DNA from: Quillaja saponaria
Lineage: Eukaryota; Streptophyta; Magnoliopsida; Fabales; Quillajaceae
DNA length: 64,000 nucleotides
Direction of reading: 5' to 3'
Assembly (NCBI GenBank): GCA_029379385.1
Contig: CM055618.1
Coordinates: 1,436,134-1,500,133 of the forward strand
Of this stretch, positions 48,345 through 60,292 are shown piece after piece. A program made the translations under genes and the position numbers. Below the pieces are notes generated by a model that was given only the letters and a program-made list of their open reading frames with translations, searched no databases and was not told the DNA's origin. How positions within the stretch are numbered: the stretch's first letter is position 1; each line of letters begins with the position of its first letter.

Positions 48345-48564
48345 TGTTAAGAAATAGTTGAGTTTAAACTAAAGTTATGAATAAAAGTTAAGAAAAAAAA
48401 AGATAATCTAGATAATAATTATGTAAATTAAAAGAGGAAAGCTTGGACTTTAATTGTATTCATGGTAAAATTATATAATTTAAGTACTTCAGTAGTAAGT
48501 GGAACTTGAGCAAGATAAGAGTTATTAGAATTTTGTTTATTTCATTGTAAGGTGTTTATATATA

Positions 48565-49667
48565 TATATTGCCATAACCCTTATAACCCCGATATCGTAA
48601 AATTGAGTTTTAAATATAATGTTTAAATTTTCGTTATATATGTGTGTTTGTGTGTGTAATGTAAGAATAGATTTTCAACACATTATTTGTTGACTTGGAA
48701 TTGAATTTTAGCTTGTGTAAAATTTAGTAAGTGAGACACATATAAAGTAAGTGAATTATGGAAAAGTGATTAATGTATGTATATATACTTATATACTCAA
48801 GTGATGAAGTGAGTGCCCTTAAGGTGTTTGTAAAGATGCTTAAATGAAACTAGTTTCAGCACATTATTTGTTGACTTGGAATTGAATTTTATCTTGTGTA
48901 AAATTTAGTCAATGAGACACATGCATAAAGTAAGTGAATTATGGAAAAGTGATTAATGTATGTATATATACTTATATACTCAAGTAATGAAGTGAGTACC
49001 CTTAAGGTGTTTGTAAAAATGCTTAAATGAAACTAGTTGTAATAGAATGAATAGAACTTGGTGGATTTAATTTCTTGGTGGTTAGTGATTATTGGAATTG
49101 GAATAAAAAGTTTATAGACAAGGGCAAAGAGTGGTTGGTTGATATGGTGAAGTGAGGATTTGATGAAAGTGGATAGTGAGTATGATCAAAGGAGGGTTAG
49201 TTGTGGGTAAAGTATTCGAAAGTGAGAGTTAAGAGGTTTTTGAAGGGAGGCAGGACCAGATTTCGTAGGTTAAAAAAAATCTTGTGTTTCGGGTGCTTTC
49301 GGGGCTGAATTAAATTATGAGTTTCAAAGAAAAATATAGCTTAGGGTCTTGAGATGATATCCACAAAATTTTGTAACCTGATTCCGAGTATAACTTATCG
49401 CTAGAGCTATTGGACTGTGGCAAAGTCCATGCTTGATTTTTAATGAGCTTCAGTCAGTCCGGGAGACTTCGTCGAGGATTGTGGCTGGATTTAACTTAGG
49501 ACCTCCGAATAAATTTTTTTTCCTAACATACTAAAGAGTAAATTTGGAGTGGTGCAAGGTCTTAATTCTATGTTGTGTATTTAGTAGTGGTAAAGTTAGG
49601 GTTACGAAGGTTTGGTGATCCAATTTTCCAGCTAGTCATACCTCCATGAGAGGGGTGTGACATATAT
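48565..49667 (+). mobile_element. Solo LTR of family alpha (copy C) with TATAT target duplication
   Basis: The body is 48570-49662 (1093 bases), from TGCCATAACCC to GGGGTGTGACA, the cleanest ends of this family in the window. TATAT lies directly outside both ends (48565-48569 and 49663-49667). Compared with copies A and D it lacks about 1.9 kb of internal sequence between the TCCTAACATACTAAAGAG block and the terminal 100 bases. It contains a tandem duplication at 48672-49033. Confidence 0.75.
48672..49033 (+). repeat. Two tandem units of 181 bases inside LTR copy C
   Basis: CATTATTTGTTGACTTGGAA occurs at 48681 and 48862. Both units run on through GTGTAAAATTTAGT, ATGGAAAAGTGATTAATG, CCCTTAAGGTGTTTGTAAA and GCTTAAATGAAACTAGTT with few differences. 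Confidence 0.88.
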
Positions 49668-51299
49668 AAACACAAGTACATAAGGATAAAATATGTTTAT
49701 AAAGTGTTTAAGAAAATTGAAATATGAATGTATGTGTAAAAGTGAGTTTACATAAATTTATTAGTTAAATAATTAATTAGGAAATAAGGAATTTAACTAG
49801 GTCAAAGTTAATTTAAAGAATTTGAATTCTTAATTAATTTGAAGTAATTAACTTTATTTTAAATCTAATAGTTAAAATATGATAAACAATTGAATTGATA
49901 AGTTGTGTGGAATTTATGGTACATTTAAAAATATACATATGTACACATTCATGGAAATTAAATACCTTTTAGGGTATTCGATAAATGTTTAAGAGGAATT
50001 AGTTCCCAAATATTATGTTATATGTTTATAAGGTTGAAGAATCATGAAATTAACTATAAAATGATTACTTTAAATATATATGAATTTATGATTTTCAGCT
50101 TCGCTCTTATCAAAAATATATTGACACCATCAAATGCTAGATAGAGCGACGACTCAAATCTTTGAGCTTTGTAAGTGAATTACGTGCACTTTGGTTGTCA
50201 GATTATGATGTTCAATTGTATATGTATTTGAATAGATATGCTATATGAAAAAATAAGCAAGTGCAGTATTTCAGTGATTTATTTGAATTATGTTTGTTTG
50301 ATATTACTTGTGGTTGATAAAGGCCAACAAAGTGAAATTTTATGAGAAATGATTTTTATTTCCAAAAGTGAAATCTAGGTGCACCTAGGATATTCTGATT
50401 TGAAATTTTGAGATATTCTGATTTTAATATATGTTTTAAAAATTTGAGTGCTCAGCCCTAGTGAGATGGATTATGTACGAATATTAATATGTTGTGCGGG
50501 TGTGTAAATACCCAGTGGGGGGTGATACTATTGTGCGAGGCTGAGTTACTCATTGGTCCTTTGCTTGCTTGTATGCGTTGATTACTTTGATTGCCTTGTT
50601 TGGAATTGTGAACTTCGAATATTTGAATTGATTTGTATATGTTATGAAACATGTGAATTGTGGCTTTATGAGAACTTACAGGTGCATGTGTGTACCATTG
50701 ACTTAGAATAGGAATACTATTACTTGAGATTGAGTGATGATATATGTGCTTTGATTGATGCTGATACCCTTAGGGTATGTTGTTTGCACATTGAGTCCAT
50801 GTGACTCACACTTTTCTCTACTATTTTTTTCTAGTATCAAGAAAACACATGTCATTGTGTTAGGATTTGCTACCTACCGATATTGCTGCGGTAAGGTATA
50901 TCTTGGAGTCACATATTTGAAGCTGAAACGGCGATACTTGCAATCACCTAGGGCATTGCGTGTTACTGTGTATTTTGAATTATTTGTGGTGTTTTGATGT
51001 ATGATTAGAAGTTGAACTCCCTAGCATATTGTGATATTGTAAGGCTACTAGTAATTTGTAAATAGGTTATTTACATTATGGGGCATGTTCCACTTTACAG
51101 GGAACCTTTGTCAAATTTTTAGTAATATTTTACGTTTAATAATAGGTGCATGATTTTGTTTTAATTTAGTAAAGTTTTTCTTGGTTTTAACTGTAATTGG
51201 CTTTTGAGTCATTTATGTGTGGTAAATGAAGATTCAAGATTACGGGAGTTTGGTAATCCATTCTTCTGTCCAAGCATACCTTTATTTGAGGGTGTGATA

Positions 51300-51964
51300 A
51301 AAGTTATGATTCTCTAACATACTATCATTGGCCTTATATGATAAATGAGCATGAAATTCGTTTATGTTTGTTTAAACATGATGACACGTAGTGGTTGTGG
51401 TGTTAGTTATTGAGATATTAGAATATTGACGTCGATCAGGAGTTAATCAAATTTTAGACATTTTGATCAGAAATTAAGTCATAAGGAACTATGAATTAAT
51501 TTAGTTGAAATATTAAATTTCACAATAGTAGCCTCTGTAAGAGGCAAACCTTTCAGTTAGTTTAAGTAAACAAAAGAATGATTTGTTCTGATTGTGTAAT
51601 GATTAACAGCAGTTGAATTCCTTGTTTCCCCAATATTATTAATTTATTTGATCAATTATACAGAATCACTTTTTTTACACTTGGAATATCATTAGGTTTA
51701 GATCAAGAAGGAGTAACATTCCGAAAACTACTTTGCATAACCAATGAAGTATAATGAGATTTTAGTCATACCTTTTGAATTTATTAATGTTTCATTAACT
51801 TTTATAAATCATGAAAGTAAGAAATAAGGGGTAACATGGGGTAATATTTGTGTGGTTTTGCAAACATTTAAAAAAAAAAAAAAAAAAAAAAAGCTTTTGG
51901 TTAAAATTTTTAATAAAATGAGTTTAATGTTTAAAATCTATAGGGTTGAATGGGTATGTTTTGA
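51300..51964 (+). mobile_element. Element leader after LTR copy B, primer site deleted
   Basis: This matches the leader after LTR D (from about 54897 on), with shared words AGTTATGATTCTCTAACATA/TGTGATTCTTTAATGTA, TTATATGATAAATGAG and CATGATGACACG. The first 125 bases or so of the leader, including the primer-binding site, are missing here. A poly-A run lies at 51869-51892. Confidence 0.6.
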
Positions 51965-54770
51965 TGTTTCTAAAAATACCTAAATGAAATTAGTTGTAAG
52001 GGAATGAGTAAAACTTGATTATTTCAATTCTTGGGAGGTTAAGTATTATTCGAGTTTAAATAAAAATTCCTAAACATGAACAAAGAGTGGTTAATTAATG
52101 TGGTGAATTGAGGATTGGATGAAGGTATGTAATGAGTATCAAAAAAGGATGATTATTTGAGATAAAGTGTTGGAAAGTGAGGAGTTAAGTAATTTTTGAA
52201 ATGGTGCAGGGCCAAATTTTGTGGGTTAGAGAAATTCAGTATTTTGAGCTTCTTTGGGGCTGAATTAAATTAGGAGCTCAAAAGAAAAATGTATCGTAGG
52301 GTCTTTAGAAGATTTCTACAAATTTTGTTACCTGATTCTAAGTATATTGATAGTTAGAGCTATTGGTCTGAGGCTAGGTTAATGCAGAATTTTTAGTAAG
52401 CTTCAGTCGGTCCGGGAGACTTTAGTCATAGGTTGTGGTTTAATTTAGCCCAAGACCTCTAAATAAAAGTTATTCCTAACATAAAAAAGAGTAAATCTAG
52501 AGTGGTTTAGGTCATAATTCTATGATGTGTGTATTTTGGAGGTATTAGAAATTATGACTTGTGATTTTCAGGGTCCTACTTATACTTGTTTTGGAAAAAT
52601 TGATGTTGGGGGTCTTAAAAGTTGAATTATGAATAGTGCTGAATATGAAATATTTCTAACATCTTGAAAAGCTATACTGGAAAGTTTTATAACTTATTTA
52701 TCAAGTATGAGAATTCTATAAGCATTAAAATTATAGATTGGAAACTAGAAAGTGGGCAGTGCCCTGATTTTATTCATGTGAAGAATTAAATAAGCTCAAG
52801 GCTAATTTTTAAGAAAATTTTCTAAATAATAAAGATAGTTAATGTTCTGAAGATAGTGTTTAGACTTGGTTTTATTAAATTTGGTTAAGTATGTAAGTGA
52901 AAATAAACGTATATCTAAGAAGGTTGTAAAAATACATAAAAGAAGTAAATTTTAAATAATTAATTGTACTAATATATACATCCAAATAATATATATGATA
53001 CATATCTACAAAGATATACTTGTATATTAATAAATCCAATAAACGGAATTAGATTTCTTTTTCCCTATAGAAAGTTATGTTTAATTAACTAAGGTAAAAT
53101 AAGAGTTGCAAAAATACTGCATTTTTATAGAATTTAATGCAACTTCAAAGAAGAAATTGTATTTATAATAAATATAAAAATTAAAAATGATATACCATTA
53201 TAAATCTACATATGTCTAGTATTTAATAAATTTTACAAAACTGGATTTGAAAATTTCTAGAAGATATGATTGTTTGAGTGAATACTGGTTCAAATCCCAA
53301 GTTTGGACAGTTTTTATATTTCTAACTCCCTAGTATTTATATTTTTCTACTATGTTTTTCTACCCTATGATTGTCAAGACATCTAAAATATCTCTTTATT
53401 ATCAACCTTACCACATAAAGTACAATTCATATTACTTGACATGCAATGGCTTAATAGAAAACTTTCATAAACAAACCTATATAAGCTTAATAATTAAAAG
53501 ATTATAACAATAACATTTATGAACTAAGTATTATTTAGAAATATAAATTTCAGTTCTAGACCCTAATGTGGGCTTGATTAAACGCTTGAACACAAGTGTA
53601 ATTGACAAATGAAATTGGTTAAAGGTGAGTGGTTAATTATACCCTTTGGTTGCTAGATTAGTGTATTTGATTGTTTGATATATTTATGTATATATAGATA
53701 TATATATGTTAAATAGAGGTGAATAAGGGTATATTTCTGTGATTAAGCTATATGAATTATGTTTACTGTCTGAAATTGGTTGTGGTTGATAAAGGCCAAT
53801 AAAGTATTTTTCTTTTCAAAATGATTTTATTTTCAAAAATAAAATCTAGGTGCACCTAGGATGTTTTAATTTAGTATTCTAATACAAGATTTTCTAATTC
53901 TGATAAGTGTTTTTAAAAAAATTAGTGCTCAACCCTAGTGGATGGAATTGGAGAAGGAGATTCAGTGATTCTTTTTATTCAGTGATTTTGTTTCTGATTC
54001 TAATTGGTGTGCAAGCGTAAAATTGCCCGGTGGGAAGAGATGTGCAGGGTTGAGTTACTTTGTTGTCCTTTGCTTGCTTTGAATGCTTTAATCGACTTGA
54101 TTGTTTTAATTGAACAATGCTTGTTAAGTGTTATATTTCTGTAACGATGTAAGTGTAACCTTAGTAATTTTGTGAGTTATAATATATTGACATATTAAAT
54201 GACTATATATATATATATATATATATAATATTATATTACTTGTATTGAGAGATGCTAGTACTCTTTAAGTACTATTTTCCACTCACTGAGTCTATTGGAC
54301 TCACTCTTCTTTGTTGATATATATTTTTTTAGTAACAAGATCTCAAGTGACATCAATCACTAATAATTGGCTTTGCCAAGTGTTTGGTGGCAAAGTAATT
54401 TTTCAGAATCTCAATCTTGAAGTTAAAAGATAAAAGGTTTGTTGTCATACTAGAACTGTGGGGTATCTGATCTTATGTAATTTAATAGTTTAATTATTTG
54501 TTATTGTGATGAGAAACGGAGTGGAGCTCATTATTCTCTTATTGTGGTGGTTGTTATTGTATAAGAACATGAATATGTTGTATATATTATATGGGCATAT
54601 TCCACTTTACGAGGAACCTCTGCCAAAATTTTCAGTAAATTGTTATTTGGTTTAGTAAATAAACTTTTAAAACTAACTTCTATTCTATAAAAAATTGTTT
54701 TTATGCATTGGTTTAGTCAAGAGTCATATGTGTTCAGTTGTGGTAAAATCAGGGTTATAGAGGTATGACA
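51965..54770 (+). mobile_element. Family-alpha LTR copy D, 5'-truncated, followed by an intact primer-binding site
   Basis: It begins inside the LTR (the TAAATGAAATTAGTTGTAA block, which lies about 440 bases into copy C) and ends AGGTATGACA. Marker blocks GGGGCTGAATTAAATTAGG (52255), AATTTCAGTTCTAGACC (53546) and GTGCACCTAGGATG are all present. An (AT)n run lies at 54204-54227. Confidence 0.65.
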
Positions 54771-54773
54771 AGT

Positions 54774-54785
54774 TGGTATCAGAGC
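54774..54785 (+). other. tRNA-Met primer-binding site of family alpha
   Basis: TGGTATCAGAGC follows the LTR end after three bases. It is a perfect match to the usual plant LTR-retrotransposon primer site for initiator-Met tRNA, which confirms LTR D as a 5' LTR and fixes the family's orientation. Confidence 0.8.
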
Positions 54786-56489
54786 TTGGGTTTAAAGGTC
54801 CGTGACTGTAAATACGAGATGGTGATGTTTTGTTTGCGTACGTTACCTGAGCTGTATGTGGACTTAGTGATACGTTCTAATTCATTCTGAAACTTCAAGT
54901 TGTGATTCTTTAATGTACTATCCTTGGCATTATATGATAAATGAGTGTGGAATTCTTTTATGTTTGGTATACATGATGACACGCAGTGGTCATGTTGAGA
55001 GTGGTGTGAGCTACTAGAATATTAGCCTCGATTAGGAGTTAATCAGATCTTAGACATCTTTGATGAGAAAGTTGTAAAGAATCATGAGTAATTAGTTGAA
55101 ATCTTGAATTTAGCAATAGTAGCAGTTTAATTAAATAGACAATTGTTTGTAAACTTATTATACTTAAGATTTAAATAAGAACAATGAGGAGCAAAGGAAA
55201 TAAAGGATCTATTTTAAGTAGACTATATGACCTATTGAAGAAACCCACTTCAAACCTATTTATTTTACTGTGAAATGGATCACGGAAATGTACATACACG
55301 TGTAGTTAATCTATTTTCTCCCAAATCTTCATCCCAGGAGGTATGAAAAGCTTTCTTTTTAACGTCAGGCTTGCAGACTAATTCCAATATTAAATATTGA
55401 ATCTTGGAATTAATGCACTTATCTATTAAAAGAAAGGAATGATTCGTTCTGGTTGTGTAATGATTAACAACAGTTGAATTTCTCCTTTCCCCTACTATTA
55501 TTAATTAATTTGATCAATTATAAAGACTTAAACTCTTCTTATATTCGAAATATCATTATGGTTAGATCAAGATGGAGTAATGTTCTGAAAATTGTTTTCC
55601 ATAACCAATGAAGTATAACAAGATTTTAGTCATGCCTTTTAAATTCATGTTTCATTAACTTTCATAAATCATGAAAGTAAGAAGTAAGGAGTAACATGCA
55701 AAATATTTGTGTGGTTTTACAAACATTTAAAGAAAAAATAAGCTGTGTTAAATTCTTCAAGTAAAATGTTTTGATAAAGTGTGTTTAAAGTTTGAAATTC
55801 ATTTGGTTTAGTAGGTATGTTTTGAAGTCTAATGAAAAGTCTTACTGAGATTCATAGAATTTATTTAACAAATTCGAGGTTTTCCCATTAAGTTCTTATG
55901 TTTTCATTTTACTCAGTTTATACCAATTTAACAGATTTTGGTGACACCAGTTATACTATTTATTATTCGAAGAGAAAATTTTAATTAATAAAATTAATGA
56001 GTATTGATGTGTATATTGAGAGGTGACAATAAATAATGAGTATAAAAGAAATTGAATCGATAAATATTACCAATTAGAGTAAATAATATTTAATATATAT
56101 ATATACACATACAATTTTATATATGTATAATTAGAATAAATATCAACTACAAACTTAACTAACTTTTATAATATGATATTAAATTATGAAATTAGAATAA
56201 TACAATGTAACCCTCGATTATAAAATTAAAGGCAAGTATACATAAAATAAATAAGCATTATACCTATATAAATATAAAATGTAAATACACAAGTAATTTA
56301 AAGTTGATTTAGATCTTGAATTTGTATCAAGTAAATTTAGTGATAAATGAAGTGATACTCATGCTAGAGATATAACCAATTGTAGATAATTTTGAAGTGA
56401 TATCCTTTCGAAGGGAATAACAAAATTTCGACGATATATTTGGTATTCTCTTTTCTTTTCTTAATTGAAAATAAGAAAAGAAACAATAT
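54786..56489 (+). other. Leader of the family-alpha element, then AT-rich DNA
   Basis: To about 55840 this is the untranslated leader, shared with 51300-51964. After that the sequence is AT-rich without recognisable coding. No gag or pol of family alpha is found, so its autonomous partner is unknown; the long LTR is in the style of gypsy chromoviruses, but this is not proven. Confidence 0.45.
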
Positions 56490-57060
56490 GTGAGCAATTA
56501 CAACAGGTATAATAACCCTTTCTCCAAAACATATAATTTAGGATGGAGAAATCATCCAAATTTCAATTGGAATAATACAGGGCCTTCAAATGCTGTGAAG
56601 CCTAATTATCCTCTCGGTTTCCAATCATAAGCAAGACTTGTTGCTGCACTTGAAACGAAACCATCATTGGAAGACATGTTCATGCAATACTTGTCTAGGA
56701 TCGATTGACGACACTTGAGACATAAATTGGCAAGCTAACTAATGCTTTGACAAGTAGACATCAAGGTGCTCTTCCTAGTGACACCGAGCCTAATCCAAGG
56801 AATGACAACAAAGAGCGTTGTAAGGCCATTTCCCTTAGAAGTGGTAAAATTGTGGAAGAGCCTAAAAAGCAAGCTGAAATAGTGAACAACCCAATTGAAG
56901 TGGATACTACAATTGAAAAGAATGTGGAAAAAGTTTAGGCAAAAGAACCAACATTACCCACTCCTTCGCTACTGTTTCCTCAATGGTTCCAAAAGAAGAA
57001 TCTTGACAAGCAATTTCAGAAGCTCCTAGAGGTATTTAAAAAACTTTACATTAACATACC
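56490..57060 (+). pseudogene. Athila-like gag C-terminal part, broken
   Basis: It starts with the conserved GWRNHPNFNWNNTGPSNA and PNYPLGFQ (56540-56625). After stops come the hallmark HQGALPSDTEPNPRNDNKER and CKAISLRSGKIVEEPKK (56758-56870), which in Athila elements link gag to protease. This is the same point where the inverted-repeat element interrupts the minus-strand copy. Confidence 0.75.
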
Positions 57061-57082
57061 ATTTGCTAAAACATTAGAACAA

Positions 57083-57574
57083 ATGCCGACCTATGTCAAT
57101 TTTATGAAGGACAACTTGTCCAAGAAGAGGAGGCTAGGTGAGTGTGAAACTGTTGCTCTAACAGAAGAATGTAATGCTATCCTACAAAAGAAACTTCCAC
57201 CAAAGCTAAAGGACCTAGGTAGTTTTACCCTCCCTTGCACAATTGGTACTCAATTTTTTGGTAAGGCATTATATGATCTTGGAGCTAGTATTAATTTGAT
57301 ACCTTTATCTATATACCGTAAATTGGGTTTAGGTGAAATTAAGCCTACATCAGTTACATTGCAACTAGTAGATAGGTCTTTTACCTATCCAAGGAGAATT
57401 GTAGAGGATATGCTAGTCAAGGTTGATAAATTAATTTTTCCTACTAATTTTACTATGCTTGACATGGAGAAAGAAATGGAAATCCCTATCATTCTTGGAA
57501 GACCTTTCTTAGCTACAGGTAAAACTCTCATTGATGTACAAAAAAGTGAACTTACAATGTGGGTTCAAGACTAA
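57083..57574 (+). CDS. Athila-like aspartic protease region, open frame
   Basis: A 163-codon open frame, the longest intact pol piece in the window. It begins with the conserved LSKKRRLGECETVALTEECN and GSFTLPCTIGTQFFGKALYD. The catalytic LYDLGASINLIPLSIY follows (about residues 68-83), with the usual Asp-Leu-Gly-Ala-Ser of this lineage intact. MEIPIILGRPFLATGKTLID (about residues 134-153) is the Ile-Leu-Gly-Arg flap-side motif of retropepsins. The ATG at 57083 is internal to the polyprotein rather than a true start. A stop (TAA) follows the end, so no full polyprotein can be made. Confidence 0.7.
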   Translation: MPTYVNFMKDNLSKKRRLGECETVALTEECNAILQKKLPPKLKDLGSFTLPCTIGTQFFGKALYDLGASINLIPLSIYRKLGLGEIKPTSVTLQLVDRSFTYPRRIVEDMLVKVDKLIFPTNFTMLDMEKEMEIPIILGRPFLATGKTLIDVQKSELTMWVQD

Positions 57575-58119
57575 AAGGTAACATTTAATATGTTTAAAGT
57601 TATGAAATTTCCTCCATACCATAATGAATGTTTAGCTATTGATGTGTTACATGGAGTAACTCAAGAGGTATTTTTGGATAATTATCCTATTAACCCTATT
57701 AAAGTAGCTATAAATTCTAATGCTAATAAAGAAGATGATGACTTTGTTGAGTGCATGGAATTGTTAGATACTTCATCATTCATAGCAAGATCAAACCTCA
57801 AGTTTGAATCTCTAGACATTCTAGCTTGCATACCCTCGGCTTCCAAGCCCTTTATTGAAAACCATCTACATTGGAGCTAAAACCTTTGCCATCAAATTTA
57901 AGGTATGTTTTTATTGGTCTATCATCTACTTTTTTTGTTATCATTTCTGCTTCTTTTAATAACATGTAGGAAGATAAGCTCTTTCGGATACTGAGAGAAC
58001 ACAAGAAGGCAATAGAATGAACAATAGCCTACATCAAAGGCATAAGTCCCTCATTCTGCAATCATAAAGCAACTATTGAGCATCAAAGGCGACTAAATCC
58101 AATCATGGAGGTAGTCAAG

Positions 58120-59330
58120 AAGGAAGTCATAAAGTGGCTAGATGCGAGTATCATATATCCTATCTCAGATAGCTCTTGGGTAAGTCCAATTCAATATGTA
58201 CCGAAGAAGGGAGAGATGATAGTTATTGTCAACACCAAGAATGAACTCATCCCTACAAGAACCATGTCTGGATGGCGTGTATGACTGGATACTGTAAGCT
58301 CAACGAGGCCACAAGGAAAAACCACTTTCCTCTTCCTTTCATTGATCAAATGCTTGATCGATTAGCAGGTAAGGAGTATTACTGTTTTCAAGATGGTTAC
58401 TCAAGGTATAATCAAATTTTCATTGCTCTAGAAGATCAAGAAAAGATCACTTTCACTTGCCCTTATGTCACATTTGCTTTTAGAAGAATGCCTTTCGGTC
58501 TTTGTAATGCCACTGCCACTTTTCAAAAATGCATGATGGCTATCTTTACCGGCACTGTAGAGTAATGCCTTGAAGTGTTCATGGAAGACTTTTCCGTATT
58601 TGGAGACTCTTTTGATAGTTTTCTCCATAATTTAAATTGTGTGCTTCAAAGATGCGAAGAGACCAACTTGGTCTTGAACTGAGAAAAGTTCTATTTTATG
58701 GTGCAATAAAGGATTGTCTTAGGACATAGGGTGTCTAGCAAAGGCATTGAGGTGAATAAGGCTAAGATTGAAACAATAGATAAACTCCCACCACCTAGTT
58801 CAGTAAAAGGGATTAAAAGCTTCTTAGGGCCTATAGCCTTCTATAGGCGGTTCATTAAGGATTTTATAAAAAATTATAAAACCACTATGTAACCTTTTAG
58901 AAAAAGACATTCCTTTTGAATTTGATAATGCATGTCTAGCTGCATTTTTAGAGTTGAAATGGAGATTGATTACTGCCTTTATAATTGTCATTCCTAATTG
59001 GAACCTACCATTGGAACTCATGTGCGATGTTAGCAATTATGCAATAGGTACAATATTAGGACAACGTAAGGACAAGATCTTTCACTCTATTTATTATGCA
59101 AGCAAGACATTGATTGGAGCCCAATTAAATTACACCAACACTAGAAAAGAATTATTAGCAGTAGTGTTTGCTTTCGATAAATTTCGTTATTATCTTGTTG
59201 GAACTGAAGTTATTGTGTTAATTGACCACTCTGCTATTAAATAATTGATTGACAAGAAGGATACAAAGCCTAGGTTGATTAGATAGATACTCTTATTCCA
59301 AGAGTTTAACTTGGAGATTAGAGATCGAAA
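58120..59330 (+). pseudogene. Athila-like reverse transcriptase and RNase H, catalytic loop changed
   Basis: RT entry: DASIIYPISDSSWVSPIQYV (58143-58200). A frame break comes near 58270, then NHFPLPFIDQMLDRLAGKEY and FRRMPFGLCNATATFQKCMM (58320-58535). After a stop, the catalytic loop reads VFMEDFSVFG (58575-58604), with Glu for the first Asp of the usual xxDD. RNase H follows with LMCDVSNYAIGTILGQRKD (59017-59075) and TRKELLAVVFAFDKFRYYLV (59142-59200). Several stops make it inactive. Confidence 0.75.
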
Positions 59331-59366
59331 AGGCATAGAAAACCAAGTGGTAGACCATCTATTAAG

Positions 59367-59780
59367 GTGGGAGGTGGAAAATTCATTGATCAAACTTTGA
59401 TAAATGAGAATTTTTTAGATGAACAACTTTTTCAAGTTGAGCATTACAATTTACCTTGGTATGCTAACATTGTTAATTACATTGTGAGTAAGGTTTTTCC
59501 TTCTGACTTAAATTCTCAACAAAGGAAAAAGTTTTTGCATGATCTTAAATATTATGTATGGGATGACCTTTTCTTGTTTAAGCAATGTGCTGATCAAATT
59601 CTTAGAAGTTGTGTCTCAGAAGAAGAAACTCAAAGTATACTTCAGCATTACCATTCCTCATAGTATGCTGGACATTTTGGAAGGAGCAAACTGCAGCAAA
59701 AGTCCTATAATCAAGTTTTTATTGGCCTTCATTGTTTAAAGATGCTTATAATTTTATTGCTTCTTGGATGATGTAATGCA
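59367..59780 (+). pseudogene. Athila-like integrase N-terminal part, truncated
   Basis: The frame at 59367-59663 has LPWYANIVNYIVSKVFPSDL and the zinc-binding entry with two His (HYHSS, then in a shifted frame YAGHFG). FYWPSLFKDAYNFIASW (about 59718-59770) is the block before the Cys pair, which is lost. The catalytic Asp-Asp-Glu core is absent. Confidence 0.68.
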
Positions 59781-60292
59781 TGTTTAAATTCATTCACACT
59801 GATGGTTGGATTTGATTTGCATATTGGACAGACATATACCTATATGCCATGTATAACCAATTAAGGTTTTAGTTGAATGAATCTTAAGTAATTCAATTCT
59901 CATAAACATATAGTGAATTGATTAAGCAATGTATGATTATAAGCAATTTAAAAGATACTTATAATTGTATTAGAATCCTTGGTCAATACTATAATACCAT
60001 GACTTTAAGCATGAGAACATAATGACAAATTATAACAAGTGTGAGGGAAATTATGATCAAAGATTCATTTCATTATATATATTTCAAAGTTAATTGTTCC
60101 AAGTTTAATTGGTTGAAGTAATTGTTGATTAATTTAGTTCATTATTTCAAAGATTCAATTATTTGGATAAAATTAGAATTGATATAATTTTAGTACTCAA
60201 CATTGTTATATATAATTCCTTGTGGGAAAGATACTTTACTCACTCTTTATTACTTGTTAACAATGTGTATACTTGCGTCGTAGAATGAACAA

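Larger units (their letters stand above)
48345..51299 (+). mobile_element. Family-alpha LTR copy B, interrupted by solo LTR copy C
   Basis: The left part is 48345-48569 (AAAAGTTAAGAAAAAAAAAG, CTAGATAATAATTATGT). The right part is 49663-51299 and ends with GGGTGTGATA. Blocks shared with copy A are GATTTTCAGCTTCGC (50090), CACCTAGGATATTCTGA (50385), AGTGAGATGG (50459) and GGGGCATGTTCCACTTTAC (51080). The middle (49670-50090) is diverged from the other copies and may be a subfamily feature. Confidence 0.6.
56490..60292 (+). mobile_element. Athila-like gypsy fragment: end of gag, protease, RT, RNase H, part of integrase, 3' region
   Basis: The order gag-PR-RT-RNH-IN and the sequence motifs place this in the Athila lineage, the same family as the minus-strand copy at 16430-28360. 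The 5' half of gag and the 5' LTR are missing. Pol stops inside the integrase near 59780. The last 500 bases match the 3' region of the other copy (16430-16945, inverted). It ends directly against a family-alpha LTR fragment at 60293. Confidence 0.75.
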
